NCBI RefSeq assembly: GCF_019748715.1 | Contig: NZ_JACLBZ010000002.1 | Location: 1-64,000, forward strand | Direction: 5' to 3' | Length of the DNA: 64,000 nucleotides | Source of the DNA: Sporosarcina aquimarina | Lineage (GTDB): Bacteria > Bacillota > Bacilli > Bacillales_A > Planococcaceae | Part shown: positions 51,092 to 59,969 of the stretch, one piece after another | Numbering within the stretch: the stretch's first letter is position 1 | Layout of the letters: each line of letters starts with the position of its first letter | Position numbers and translations under genes: made by a program | Notes under the pieces: model-generated | The model's input: only the letters and a program-made list of their open reading frames with translations | The model's database searches: none | Told to the model about the DNA's origin: nothing

Positions 51092-52234
51092 ATGGGGATT
51101 TTCAACTTTTTCAAAAACCAATTTATTGAAGTAATCGAATGGCAGGATCAAGATGCCAATACACTAGTTTATCAGTTTCCAGTTCACAATAATGAAATCA
51201 AAATGGGCGCAGAACTGACAGTCCGGGAATCACAAGTCGCAATTATGGTGAATGAAGGTGAAATTGCGGACGTATTCACTCCTGGCAGACATATTCTCTA
51301 TACACAAAACATGCCGATCCTGACGAAGTTAAAGTCTTGGAAATATGGCTTTGATTCACCTTTTAAAGCAGAAGTGTACTTTATCAATACGAAGCAATTT
51401 ATTAACCAGAAATGGGGTACGTCCAATCCGATTATGATGCGTGACCCGGATTTCGGTATGATCCGTCTTCGCGGCTATGGAATTTATTCATATCGGGTAT
51501 CTGAGCCAGTTGTGTTCTTACGCGAATTATTCGGTACGAACAGCTCCTATGATACGAATTCTGTTGAAGGTCAGTTGAAGAAAATGATTATTTCCGGGCT
51601 ATCCGACTTATTTGCAGAGTCCCAAATACCGGCACTCGATTTAGCGATGCATTACGATGAACTAAGCGAACAAGGCAAGCAAAAGATGATGCCGCGTTTC
51701 TCTTCATTCGGATTTGACATCACGTCCCTTTATATTGAAAACCTTTCACTTCCTAAAGAGGTCGAACAGGCGATGGATAAACGGACGACAATGGGCGTCC
51801 TTGGCGATATGCAGCAATACCAGCAGTATCAGGCGGCAGAAGCAATTCGGGATGTAGCAAAGAACGATTCCAGCGGTTTGGCGGGGGCAGGTATGGGAAT
51901 GGGCGCAGGTGTTTCAATGGGTCAGGTTATGGCAAATGCGATGGCACCGAATACTCAACCCACACAAACCACTGCCCCTGCAACGAAATCCTGCCCACAT
52001 TGTCAAGCTACCATTAATGCAGATGCAAAATTTTGCGGTCAATGCGGGAAATCTGTTGAAACTGAAAAAGTCTCATGCGTCAAATGTGAAGCGCAGATTC
52101 CGAAAAATGCAAAGTTTTGCAATGAATGCGGTTCCGCGCAAATTACCGAAAAGATCTGTCCAGCGTGCTCACATGCGAACCTACCAAACGCGAAATTTTG
52201 CGCTGAGTGCGGTGAGACATTGGACGCGAAGTGA
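51092..52234 (+). CDS. ydjI: SPFH-domain protein with three C-terminal zinc ribbons, YdjI-like
   Basis: A 380-residue protein. Residues 1-250 are the SPFH/virion-core-type domain (GIFNFFKNQFIEVIEW, ELTVRESQVAIMVNEGEIADVF, RDPDFGMIRLRGYGIYSYRV). A Met/Gly-rich linker (GAGMGMGAGVSMGQ) follows. The C-terminal 90 residues hold three tandem zinc ribbons, each with two CxxC knuckles. In B. subtilis YdjI is made with PspA, YdjG and YdjH in the sigma-W regulon and helps to recruit PspA to the membrane. Here a near-consensus sigma-W promoter is present. No pspA gene is seen in the window. Confidence 0.88.
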   Translation: MGIFNFFKNQFIEVIEWQDQDANTLVYQFPVHNNEIKMGAELTVRESQVAIMVNEGEIADVFTPGRHILYTQNMPILTKLKSWKYGFDSPFKAEVYFINTKQFINQKWGTSNPIMMRDPDFGMIRLRGYGIYSYRVSEPVVFLRELFGTNSSYDTNSVEGQLKKMIISGLSDLFAESQIPALDLAMHYDELSEQGKQKMMPRFSSFGFDITSLYIENLSLPKEVEQAMDKRTTMGVLGDMQQYQQYQAAEAIRDVAKNDSSGLAGAGMGMGAGVSMGQVMANAMAPNTQPTQTTAPATKSCPHCQATINADAKFCGQCGKSVETEKVSCVKCEAQIPKNAKFCNECGSAQITEKICPACSHANLPNAKFCAECGETLDAK

Positions 52235-52241
52235 GGGATGA

Positions 52242-53354
52242 ATGTTGACTTCATTAGATGAACAATCATCCACAATCGTTGAAGAAACAGAGAATATCAA
52301 GTGTCCTTCTTGCGGTAGTAATACAAAGTTCGATCCAGAGACAGGAGGGTTGAAATGCCCTTCATGCAGTCATGAGATGGCGATTGAAGCTACGACTAAG
52401 CACAATGTCGAGCTGGACTTTAATGCAGCCGGCGACAGTCTTTATCACTTATGGCAAGAAGATAAGCGAGTCTTTTCCTGTGATAGCTGTGGTGCTGAGT
52501 CTGTTCTCGATGCAAATGCCATAGCAGACTTCTGTTCATTTTGCGGATCATCGCATATTGCGGTAACTGAAAAAGATGCGGGCATCCAACCAGGGCTCAT
52601 GATCCCTTTCCACATTTCCAAAGATGAAGCACATGCCAAATTCAAGGAATGGATCAAAGGACATTTCTTTGCACCTTCAAAACTGAAAGTGTCCTATCGT
52701 CTTCAAAAAATTTCAGGAGCCTATCTACCCTACTGGACATATGATAGCGAGACCAGTTCCCGTTATGTTGTACGTGTAGGAAATTATTATTACGTTACAG
52801 AGACGCGTACCGTTTATGAGGATGGCAAGGCAAAACAAGTGACGGAGCAAGTGCGTAAAATCCGCTGGCATCGGGAGAGCGGGAATTATCGAAAATTTTT
52901 CGATGATGTGCTCATAAAAGCCTCTACTAGAGTAGAACCTAAATTACTGCAAAAAGTGCAGCCTTTCCAAATGGCCAGCTTAACGGATTACAAAGTAGAA
53001 TATATGTCTGGATTTTTGGCGGAACGCTACTCTGTCTCCCTGCAACAAGGATTCACGGAAGCACAGGATTATATGAAACAGCGGATCATCAATGGAATCG
53101 AAGGAAGCATTGCGGGTGATATTGTCGAGGTCGTGAATGTCTCGACCGATTACTCGGATATTACATATAAACATGTCTTGCTGCCATTATGGATTTCATC
53201 GTTTCAATTCAATCAAAAGGTCTATCAATTTATAGTGAATGGGCAAACAGGTAAAGTATCAGGAAACTATCCTATTAGTATTTTAAAGGTAGTTCTAGTA
53301 TCGATCAGTGTCTTAGTTGTTTTATTCATCGTCTATCTGTTTATTGACAGCTGA
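52242..53354 (+). CDS. ydjG: TFIIB-type zinc-ribbon membrane protein, YdjG-like
   Basis: A 370-residue protein with an N-terminal zinc-ribbon pair (NIKCPSCGSNTKF ... LKCPSCSHEM; then FSCDSCGAESVL ... DFCSFCGSSHI), a long soluble domain, and one membrane helix at the very C terminus (about 345-367, LKVVLVSISVLVVLFIVYLF). This matches YdjG, the membrane tether of PspA in B. subtilis, in layout. It follows the SPFH gene by seven bases. Start ATG at 52242 with GAGGGATGA. The databases often mis-name such proteins as primosomal/helicase-like. Confidence 0.85.
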   Translation: MLTSLDEQSSTIVEETENIKCPSCGSNTKFDPETGGLKCPSCSHEMAIEATTKHNVELDFNAAGDSLYHLWQEDKRVFSCDSCGAESVLDANAIADFCSFCGSSHIAVTEKDAGIQPGLMIPFHISKDEAHAKFKEWIKGHFFAPSKLKVSYRLQKISGAYLPYWTYDSETSSRYVVRVGNYYYVTETRTVYEDGKAKQVTEQVRKIRWHRESGNYRKFFDDVLIKASTRVEPKLLQKVQPFQMASLTDYKVEYMSGFLAERYSVSLQQGFTEAQDYMKQRIINGIEGSIAGDIVEVVNVSTDYSDITYKHVLLPLWISSFQFNQKVYQFIVNGQTGKVSGNYPISILKVVLVSISVLVVLFIVYLFIDS

Positions 53355-53373
53355 CGGCCCATCCGACCTCTGT

Positions 53374-53402
53374 TTGACATTTCGTTAGGTGCATGACATA
53401 AT
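53374..53402 (+). promoter_or_regulatory. Promoter of proC
   Basis: TTGACA (53374-53379), 17 bp, CATAAT (53397-53402): near-consensus sigma-A hexamers, 42 bp upstream of the proC start. Confidence 0.75.
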
Positions 53403-53444
53403 TCAGTGAAAATAAAAACGTACGAGCAGTAAGGATGGATAGAA

Positions 53445-54254
53445 ATGGAGAAAATTTTATTTGTAGGCGCCGGTTCGATGGCGGAAGCAATTATTGCGGG
53501 AATCGTGGAACAGGACGTACTCCCCGGCAAACAAATCTATGTAATGAATCGTTCCGATGCGAATAGGCTATGTGATTTGGAATCTCGTTACGGCATCACG
53601 AAAGTATGCGAAGATCGCTCGTTCATGGAAGAAATCGACTTGGTTGTTTTGGCAACGAAACCAAAAGATATTCAGCAAGTCATGGCTGATATACATCCGT
53701 TCCTAGCCGACAGCACAGCAATTCTTTCAGTCATTGCGGGAACCTCGATTGACACATTTGAACAAGGTCTTGGTAAACGCCCCATCGCCCGTTCAATGCC
53801 GAATACTTCCGCAACGATCGGAAAATCGGCTAGCGGCATCGCATTCAATGACGAAGTTTCTATTGAAATGAAGCAGTCGATCCTTAGCCTGCTCGGTGCG
53901 ATCGGCATCGTCAAAGTGGTGGAGGAAGATGATCTACATGTGGTGACGGCTCTTTCCGGCAGCGGTCCCGCTTATATTTATTACTTAGTCGAGGCATTGG
54001 AAGAAGCTGCTGTTGCAAGAGGTTTGGAAGCTCATGATGCCCGTGAACTAATCGTACAAACACTTGAAGGTGCTGCGGCTATGCTGAAAACAACCGGCGA
54101 AGAACCTAGTACGTTACGCACGAATGTTACGAGTCCAGGCGGCACGACAGCTGCCGGATTGCGAGCACTGGAAGATCGTCAATTCAAATCGGTGATTGCA
54201 GATTGCATCAACAGCGCGGAGGCAAGATCACGCGAGTTAGGTGCATTAACCTAA
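53445..54254 (+). CDS. proC: Pyrroline-5-carboxylate reductase
   Basis: A 269-residue enzyme that reduces pyrroline-5-carboxylate to proline with NAD(P)H. FVGAGSMAEAIIAG is the Rossmann motif; LATKPKDI and ARSMPNTSATIG are family blocks; the C-terminal signature TALSGSGPAYIYYLVEALEEA and the TSPGGTTAAGLRALE stretch are complete. By order (next to rnz and dinB) it is the counterpart of B. subtilis proI (yqjO). Terminator follows. It is convergent with rnz. Confidence 0.95.
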   Translation: MEKILFVGAGSMAEAIIAGIVEQDVLPGKQIYVMNRSDANRLCDLESRYGITKVCEDRSFMEEIDLVVLATKPKDIQQVMADIHPFLADSTAILSVIAGTSIDTFEQGLGKRPIARSMPNTSATIGKSASGIAFNDEVSIEMKQSILSLLGAIGIVKVVEEDDLHVVTALSGSGPAYIYYLVEALEEAAVARGLEAHDARELIVQTLEGAAAMLKTTGEEPSTLRTNVTSPGGTTAAGLRALEDRQFKSVIADCINSAEARSRELGALT

Positions 54255-54263
54255 TAGAAAAAC

Positions 54264-54297
54264 AAGCATCCATCCCCTAAGGCGGGCATGGATGCTT
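54264..54297 (+). terminator. proC terminator
   Basis: Arms AAGCATCCAT (54264-54273) and ATGGATGCTT (54288-54297), T-run of seven on the plus strand (54299-54305, inside the end of rnz). Ten bp after the stop. Confidence 0.85.
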
Positions 54298-55243
54298 ATT
54301 TTTTTGTCAGGCAAGTCAACTGGCCGTTCTTCCATTGAAAACGCATGAAATCTTCTGCGATGGACAACTGCGGAAACACCGCTTCGCCTTCAGCAAAAAA
54401 TGCGGCCATTTCACCTGGCATAAAGCGAGCACTAATATGATTGACAATCAAATTTTTGACATGTGCTTCTTTTGCAATTTGAGCTGCATCGACGATCGTT
54501 GAATGACCGTATTCCCGAGCACCTTTTGCATATTCCTTTGTAAATGTGGCCTCATGAATGAGAATGTCTGCATTTCGGGCAAGTTCGATGGATGATTGAC
54601 AATAGGATGTGTCTCCAATCACGGTAATGATAAAGCCATTTTTCCGTTCCGACGTCACGTCTCGGCTGAACACTGTCTTGCCGTTGTCCAGTTCGATATC
54701 CTGACCTTCTTTCAAGCGCTGCAACAACGGACCTTTTGGAACCCCTTGTTCAATGGCTCGGTCAATCAATAACGTGCCCGGCAAATCTTTCTGCTCGATC
54801 CGATACCCGTAGCTTTTTACGACGTGCTGGACTTCCATTGCATACACTTTAAATTGATCGCTTTCAAAAATCAGTCCATCTGCTACTTCATGGATGTTTA
54901 GCTCGTAAGGCAGATGAGTGCCGGTGATTTGATAGGTGTGCTGGAGCCATTCTTTTAACCCAGCCGGACCGTATAAATCGACCGAGGCTTCACCACCTAA
55001 AAATGCGCGTGAGCTGAGAAATCCTGGTAAACCAAAAATATGGTCGCCATGCAAATGGGTAATGAAAATTTTCGTGATTTTCCTTGGCTTGATTGCGCTG
55101 TAAAGCATTTGGTGCTGGGTTGCCTCACCACAGTCGAATAGCCAGTTTTCTCTATTTTCATCTGTAAGGTCCAGAACAAGTGAGGAAGTGTTTCGCTGTT
55201 TGGAAGGCATTCCGGCTCCTGTGCCTAAAAATTCAATATCCAT
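54296..55243 (-). CDS. rnz: Ribonuclease Z
   Basis: A 315-residue tRNA 3'-processing endonuclease of the MBL fold. The metal motif is FITHLHGDHIFGLPGFLSSRAF, the start MDIEFLGTGAGMPSKQRNTSS is typical of bacterial RNase Z, and the later HEATF and VDAAQIAKEA-HVKNLIVNHISAR blocks provide further ligands. The exosite insertion PAGLKEWL is present. The gene lies 16 bp after dinB, and the two are probably cotranscribed, as in B. subtilis yqjH/yqjK order. Confidence 0.95.
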   Translation of the reverse strand: MDIEFLGTGAGMPSKQRNTSSLVLDLTDENRENWLFDCGEATQHQMLYSAIKPRKITKIFITHLHGDHIFGLPGFLSSRAFLGGEASVDLYGPAGLKEWLQHTYQITGTHLPYELNIHEVADGLIFESDQFKVYAMEVQHVVKSYGYRIEQKDLPGTLLIDRAIEQGVPKGPLLQRLKEGQDIELDNGKTVFSRDVTSERKNGFIITVIGDTSYCQSSIELARNADILIHEATFTKEYAKGAREYGHSTIVDAAQIAKEAHVKNLIVNHISARFMPGEMAAFFAEGEAVFPQLSIAEDFMRFQWKNGQLTCLTKK

Positions 55244-55259
55244 TTAGTCAGGCTCCTTT

Positions 55260-56450
55260 CTATTTATTTGTCCAACCTTTTTTAATGACTCCCTCTCCGA
55301 AGCGGTCGGTTAGGCTGGATACAAGTTGATCCATTTGGTATTCCTTTTCTTGCTGTTCGAAGTTATCGAAGGTTAGTTGCTCGACCATCTCATTTCGTTC
55401 GATGAGATTGCCGACAGTGACACCCAGAAGGCGGATAGGTTCATTGTTCCAATGTCTACGAAATAACTCCAAAGCGATTTTTGTAATGTCTTCAGCTAGA
55501 TAGACAGGCTGATGAATGGTTCGGCTTCTCGTGGTGTTTTGCCAGTCCGCATAGCGGATTTGGATTGAGATGGTGACGCCTGCCAGTGATTTAACAGCTA
55601 GCCGGGTCGCCACTTTGGCTGCCAGTCTTTCGAATATAGGAATGCAGTCCTCCATTTCCGTGAGGTCTACGGGTAATGTAGTGGAGCTCCCAATACTTTT
55701 GCGTTCATCCGCACGTTCCGGATCGACCGGTCGTGTATCGACTCCATTTGCACATTGCTGCAGGCGCATACCATTCTTTCCTAGAAGTGCTTCTATTTTT
55801 AATTTTTCAGCGACCGCAAGTTCCCCGATTGTATGGATACCTGCACTATGCAACTTTTCTTCAGTTCGCTTTCCAATGCCATGCATTTTGAGGACAGGCA
55901 ACGGCCACAGTTTTCTTGCTACTTCACGCTTCCGCAAAATGGTTATACCCATTGGTTTTTTCATGTCGGAAGCTGTTTTCGCCAAAAATTTATTGGGTGC
56001 AATACCGATTGAGCACGGCAAGTCAAGTTCCTGAAAAATACGCATCTGTATTTCGCGGGCGAGTTCATAAGCATGTGTTAAGCCGCCGATTTCTGTCGTA
56101 TCGATGTACGCCTCGTCAATGGAAACGGGTTCTACCCATTCTGTATAACTACGCAGCACTTCAAAGACAGAATCGGACATTTGGCGATACAGTTCATGGC
56201 GCGGCGGTACGATATGTAAATTAGGACAGAGTCGCTTGGCTTCACCTATCGTCATTGTAGTATAGACACCAAAAGCCCTCGCTTCATACGAACACGTCAC
56301 TAAAATCCCTCTTCGCTCCTTTGGATTACCTGCCACCGCAAGGGGAATTCCCTTTAATGCCGGATTGGCAGCCTGTTCCACCGAAGCAAAAAAGCTATTC
56401 ATATCAAGATGCATGATGACTCGTGGATTTGCTGCTATCAGATCCGTCAT
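55260..56450 (-). CDS. dinB: DNA polymerase IV
   Basis: A 396-residue Y-family polymerase: IMHLDMNSFFASVEQAANP (first metal motif), VEPVSIDEAYIDTTE (second), and a helix-hairpin-helix KMHGIGKRTEEKLHSAGI. No beta-clamp-binding pentapeptide was looked for in detail; QLTF (in VEQLTFDNF) near residue 362 is a candidate. It is an error-prone polymerase for lesion bypass. Unlike the UvrX-type gene at 35526, no GAAC-N4-GTTC box is found in its upstream region; instead there is a minus-strand TATACT hexamer. Confidence 0.95.
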   Translation of the reverse strand: MTDLIAANPRVIMHLDMNSFFASVEQAANPALKGIPLAVAGNPKERRGILVTCSYEARAFGVYTTMTIGEAKRLCPNLHIVPPRHELYRQMSDSVFEVLRSYTEWVEPVSIDEAYIDTTEIGGLTHAYELAREIQMRIFQELDLPCSIGIAPNKFLAKTASDMKKPMGITILRKREVARKLWPLPVLKMHGIGKRTEEKLHSAGIHTIGELAVAEKLKIEALLGKNGMRLQQCANGVDTRPVDPERADERKSIGSSTTLPVDLTEMEDCIPIFERLAAKVATRLAVKSLAGVTISIQIRYADWQNTTRSRTIHQPVYLAEDITKIALELFRRHWNNEPIRLLGVTVGNLIERNEMVEQLTFDNFEQQEKEYQMDQLVSSLTDRFGEGVIKKGWTNK

Positions 56451-56516
56451 ATGTACACCTTACTTTCACTGAATTCTCTCCCTATAGTATATCAAACATC
56501 CAAAGAAATGAAAAAA

Positions 56517-56538
56517 GGCAAGCCAAATTTAGCTTGCC
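56517..56538 (-). terminator. cheW-type gene terminator
   Basis: Arms GGCAAGC (56517-56523) and GCTTGCC (56532-56538), outer A-run (56511-56516) and T-run (56540-56545), in the 130-bp gap before dinB. Confidence 0.75.
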
Positions 56539-56581
56539 GCTTTTTCTTAATATGTCGACATTCTATTCATGTGATATTCAA

Positions 56582-57055
56582 TCAATCCGTTTCCGACGAT
56601 TGGCGCTGTTCGTTCACATATGCAGATATTTCATCCATACCTGCAAGAGAACTGGCCAATAAATTAGGGGCGATGACGGTAATCACACGATTTTCCAAGT
56701 TCGCGACTGTCGTAAAGTAAGGAGTTTTGGAATAAGCTTTGAGTGCCGTTGAAGTCAACTTTTCTTCAGGCAGATCCAATATCTCTTTCGCATCCAGCAC
56801 GAGTAGTCCCACTTCCAGCTGATCAGTAGCCAGCACAACGACATGAGATTCTTCATCTCGTGCAGTTGGCTTGTGATAAAGAATTTGACTGAAATCTAAA
56901 ATAGGCACCAATTCCCCGCGCGACTTCATCAGACCCAGTAAATAATCGGGTAAATGAGGAATAGGTGTGATGTATTCAAGTTTTTCGATAGAGACGACCG
57001 ATTCTACTGGCAGTGCGTATTCTTCATTGCCAGTTCGCACAATAACAGTTTGCAT
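56582..57055 (-). CDS. CheW-domain protein
   Basis: A 157-residue CheW fold: EYALPVESVVSIEKLEYITPIPHLPDYLLGLMKSRGELVPILDFSQ is the characteristic first half (cut across two halves: residues about 11-55), followed by VVVLATDQLEVGLLVLDAKEI and the C-terminal strand. CheW couples chemoreceptors to the CheA kinase. No other chemotaxis gene is near, so this is either a second scaffold copy or a coupling protein of another system. The start ATG at 57053-57055 was chosen because GAAGGTG precedes it; the in-frame ATG 18 bases upstream has a weaker site. Confidence 0.88.
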   Translation of the reverse strand: MQTVIVRTGNEEYALPVESVVSIEKLEYITPIPHLPDYLLGLMKSRGELVPILDFSQILYHKPTARDEESHVVVLATDQLEVGLLVLDAKEILDLPEEKLTSTALKAYSKTPYFTTVANLENRVITVIAPNLLASSLAGMDEISAYVNEQRQSSETD

Positions 57056-57102
57056 AGCTGCACCTTCTTTCATACAGGAGAAGTAAGTTCTTAGTAGTTT
57101 TG

Positions 57103-58230
57103 TTATTCAGCAGTCGTAGCCGCTTGCTCGACAATCTCAAGCAATAATTCCGTCAGCAAATTCAGTTCTTCGATTGGCATGCGCTCATTTTTCGTATGGA
57201 TCTCTTCATATCCTACAGATAACGTCACTGTCGGAACACCCATTCCGTTAAACACATTGCCATCACTTCCGCCGCCGCTCGTCATGATGTTCGGCTCCCG
57301 GCCAATTTTTCGGATCGCCTTCATTGCGACTTGTACGACTGGTTCCTGTTCAGTTAAATTAAAGCCCGGATACATCAGCTCTGTCTTCGTTTCCGCCTGT
57401 CCGCCTAACGAGCTGGCAGTCGTTGCAAACTTTTCTGTCATGGAATCAATTTGCTTTTGCATTTTTTCAGGATTAATCGAGCGAACTTCCGAAAGAATGA
57501 ATGCTTCTTCGCAGACAATATTCGTTGCTTGTCCGCCTTCAAATCGTCCGATATTCGCTGTCGTCTCTTGATCGATTCGTCCAAGTTTCATCCCCGCAAT
57601 GGATTTAGCCGCAAGTGAAATTGCAGAGATTCCTTTTTCCGGAGCTACGCCTGCATGCGCGGTTTTGCCGTAAATTGTTGTCCATAGTTTTGATTGGTAA
57701 GGAGCTGCGGTAACAATTCCGCCAACCTTCCCGTCACTATCAATTGCAAAGCCGTATTTTGCTTTTAATGCGTCGGGATTCATTTCTTTTGCGCCGACCA
57801 ATCCGCTTTCTTCGCCTGCCGTAATAATGAACTGAATATCGCCATGCGGTTTGTTTTGTTCTTGAAGAACTTTCGCCATTTCAAGAAGTGCTGCAATCCC
57901 GGCTTTATCATCTGCACCTAAAATCGTTGTGCCGTCACTGTAGACGTATCCATCATCCTTAACTACCGGCTGGATCTGCTGGCCCGGTACGACCGTATCC
58001 ATATGACAAGTGAAATAAATCGGGTCTGCTTCAGGAATAGAGCCTTTCAAATTGGCAATTAAATTTCCTGCGCCATGACCAGTTTTTTCACTTGTATCAT
58101 CTTCCGTCACTTCAAAACCGAGCGCTTCCAACTTCTTCGTCAGGACATCCGCAATTTGTCGTTCATTTTTCGTCTCTGAATCAATTTTCACTAATTCCAA
58201 AAATTCATCTAGTAATCGTTGTTTGTTCAA
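57103..58230 (-). CDS. yqjE: M20-family peptidase T-like (YqjE)
   Basis: A 375-residue M20 metallopeptidase: YFTCHMDTVVPG is the first metal motif, TILGADDKAGIAALLEM the second, and FIITAGEESGLVGAKEM contains the catalytic Glu. Probably a di- or tripeptidase. I chose TTG at 58228-58230 (NKQRLLDEFLEL follows) with AAGGGAG eight bases upstream, giving the usual length. The frame stays open for 49 more codons upstream through two hairpins, which I regard as leader. By order it is the counterpart of B. subtilis yqjE. Confidence 0.9.
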   Translation of the reverse strand: MNKQRLLDEFLELVKIDSETKNERQIADVLTKKLEALGFEVTEDDTSEKTGHGAGNLIANLKGSIPEADPIYFTCHMDTVVPGQQIQPVVKDDGYVYSDGTTILGADDKAGIAALLEMAKVLQEQNKPHGDIQFIITAGEESGLVGAKEMNPDALKAKYGFAIDSDGKVGGIVTAAPYQSKLWTTIYGKTAHAGVAPEKGISAISLAAKSIAGMKLGRIDQETTANIGRFEGGQATNIVCEEAFILSEVRSINPEKMQKQIDSMTEKFATTASSLGGQAETKTELMYPGFNLTEQEPVVQVAMKAIRKIGREPNIMTSGGGSDGNVFNGMGVPTVTLSVGYEEIHTKNERMPIEELNLLTELLLEIVEQAATTAE

Positions 58231-58307
58231 AAGAAAGACTCCCTTATCTTTATTCAGCAAAAGACTCACACCTCTATAGCTGTTGAGATGAATGCTGGTA
58301 TATTTCC

Positions 58308-58390
58308 TGTTCAGTGGGTGTCCAAACACCCGCTGAACAAAGATTATACCTCCACAGATTTTGAATTGGGCTTGCACAATTCAAAATCTG
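58308..58390. other. Two adjacent hairpins between the carboxylase and peptidase genes
   Basis: Hairpin 1: TGTTCAGTGGGTGT (58308-58321) pairs with ACACCCGCTGAACA (58326-58339), one G-T pair. Hairpin 2: CAGATTTTGAATTG (58355-58368) pairs perfectly with CAATTCAAAATCTG (58377-58390). Neither has a U-tract on the minus strand. They lie in the untranslated leader of the peptidase gene and after the carboxylase stop, so they could protect the mRNA end, separate expression levels or bind a regulator. Confidence 0.5.
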
Positions 58391-58418
58391 GAAGCAATTA
58401 CGCTAAGGCGTGATTGAT

Positions 58419-59966
58419 TTATAGAGGTATATTGCCGTGCTTTTTCTTCGGACGGTCTTCTGTTTTATTGCGCATCATTTCCAATGCTTGCAATAATTTA
58501 ATACGTGTTTCACGAGGATCGATGACATCATCAATCATACCATGTGAAGCTGCTACATATGGATTGGCGAACTTTTCACGGTATTCCTCAATTTTCGCTG
58601 TACGAGTTGCTTCCGGATCTTCACTTTTCGCAATATCACGCGCAAAAATGATATTTGCCGCACCTTCTGCTCCCATAACCGCTACTTCAGCATTTGGCCA
58701 AGCATAGACAACATCTGCACCGATGGACTTGGAGTTCAGTGCGACATAGGCACCGCCAAATGCTTTACGCAAAATCAATGTGATTTTCGGCACGGTTGCT
58801 TCAGAATATGCGTAAAGAATCTTCGCTCCGTGACGGATAATCCCCCCATGTTCCTGTTTGATGCCCGGGAAGAAGCCTGTCACATCTTCAAACGTGATCA
58901 ACGGAATATTGAATGAATCACATGTGCGAATAAAACGTGCGATTTTATCGGAAGAATCGATATCCAGCCCCCCAGCCATGACTTTCGGCTGATTACAAAT
59001 GAAGCCAACTGTTTCACCTTTCATACGTGCATACCCAACGACCGCATTTTTTGCGAATTCCGGTTGAATTTCAAAGAACGTACCTTCATCCACTACCTGC
59101 TCAAGTACTTTACGCACGTCATATGGACGGATCGTCTCGTAAGGTACAACGTCCGCTAAATTCTCGCGGTAATCATCCTGCTCTTCATATGGCTGAACCG
59201 GTGTTTTTTCATTATTATTTTGCGGCAGATAGGACAGTAAATCACGCACCTTATTCAGTACGACTTCCTCGTTTTCACCACGCAAGTGTGCATTCCCACT
59301 AATTGTGTTATGCACTTTCGCGCCGCCAAGACCTTCTGAAGTAATTTTCTCACCTGTAACGGTTTCAATAACTTTCGGTCCTGTGATAAACATCTGGCTC
59401 GTTTGATCTGTCATAATGACGAAATCCGTAATAGCAGGCGAATAAACTGCGCCACCTGCACAAGGCCCTAAAATAACAGAGATTTGTGGAATCACGCCGG
59501 AATAAATCGAGTTCCGATAGAAAATCTCTCCATATCCATCAAGAGATAATACGCCTTCTTGGATTCGCGCACCACCCGAATCATTTAATCCAATGAACGG
59601 TGCACCATTCTTAGCTGCCAAATCCATCACATTCGCTATTTTCATTGCATGCATTTCTCCAAGAGCTCCACCGAACACTGTGAAATCTTGTGAGAACAAG
59701 TAAATTGGACGGCCGTGGATTTTTGCATATCCTGTTACCACTCCATCCCCAGGCCCTACTTGCTTGTCCATGCCAAAATCACGTGTACGATGGACTACGA
59801 ATGGGTTTAATTCCACGAAAGATCCTTCATCCACCAATAGCTCAATTCGTTCACGAGCAGTCAGCTTGCCTTTTTCATGTTGCTTAATGATTCGCTCGTC
59901 CCCGCCGCCCAGCTCAATTTCCCGCTTTTTGTCATATAGCTCATTAATTTTATCGTAAATATCCAT
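58419..59966 (-). CDS. yqjD: Acyl-CoA carboxylase carboxyltransferase (propionyl-CoA carboxylase beta chain)
   Basis: A 515-residue carboxyltransferase of the PccB/MmdA family, with the two crotonase-like halves: N-half with GGALGEMHAMKIANVMDLA and the GGARIQEGVLSLDGYGEI acyl site, C-half with ICNQPKVMAGGLD and the AFGGAYVALNSKSIGAD region. It adds carboxylate to propionyl-CoA to give methylmalonyl-CoA, using a biotin carrier subunit encoded elsewhere. The pathway context (epimerase before it, mutase and MeaB upstream) supports propionyl-CoA as substrate. No biotin carboxylase or carrier gene is in the window, so the alpha subunit must come from another locus. Confidence 0.93.
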   Translation of the reverse strand: MDIYDKINELYDKKREIELGGGDERIIKQHEKGKLTARERIELLVDEGSFVELNPFVVHRTRDFGMDKQVGPGDGVVTGYAKIHGRPIYLFSQDFTVFGGALGEMHAMKIANVMDLAAKNGAPFIGLNDSGGARIQEGVLSLDGYGEIFYRNSIYSGVIPQISVILGPCAGGAVYSPAITDFVIMTDQTSQMFITGPKVIETVTGEKITSEGLGGAKVHNTISGNAHLRGENEEVVLNKVRDLLSYLPQNNNEKTPVQPYEEQDDYRENLADVVPYETIRPYDVRKVLEQVVDEGTFFEIQPEFAKNAVVGYARMKGETVGFICNQPKVMAGGLDIDSSDKIARFIRTCDSFNIPLITFEDVTGFFPGIKQEHGGIIRHGAKILYAYSEATVPKITLILRKAFGGAYVALNSKSIGADVVYAWPNAEVAVMGAEGAANIIFARDIAKSEDPEATRTAKIEEYREKFANPYVAASHGMIDDVIDPRETRIKLLQALEMMRNKTEDRPKKKHGNIPL

Positions 59967-59969
59967 CCC

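Noticed and set aside
56451..56516. LexA box upstream of dinB
   Set aside because: No GAAC-N4-GTTC pattern occurs in this region.
58231..58377. 49-codon upstream extension of the peptidase T-like gene
   Set aside because: The TTG at 58230 has a strong ribosome site and gives the family length; the extension crosses two hairpins and resembles no M20 N terminus.
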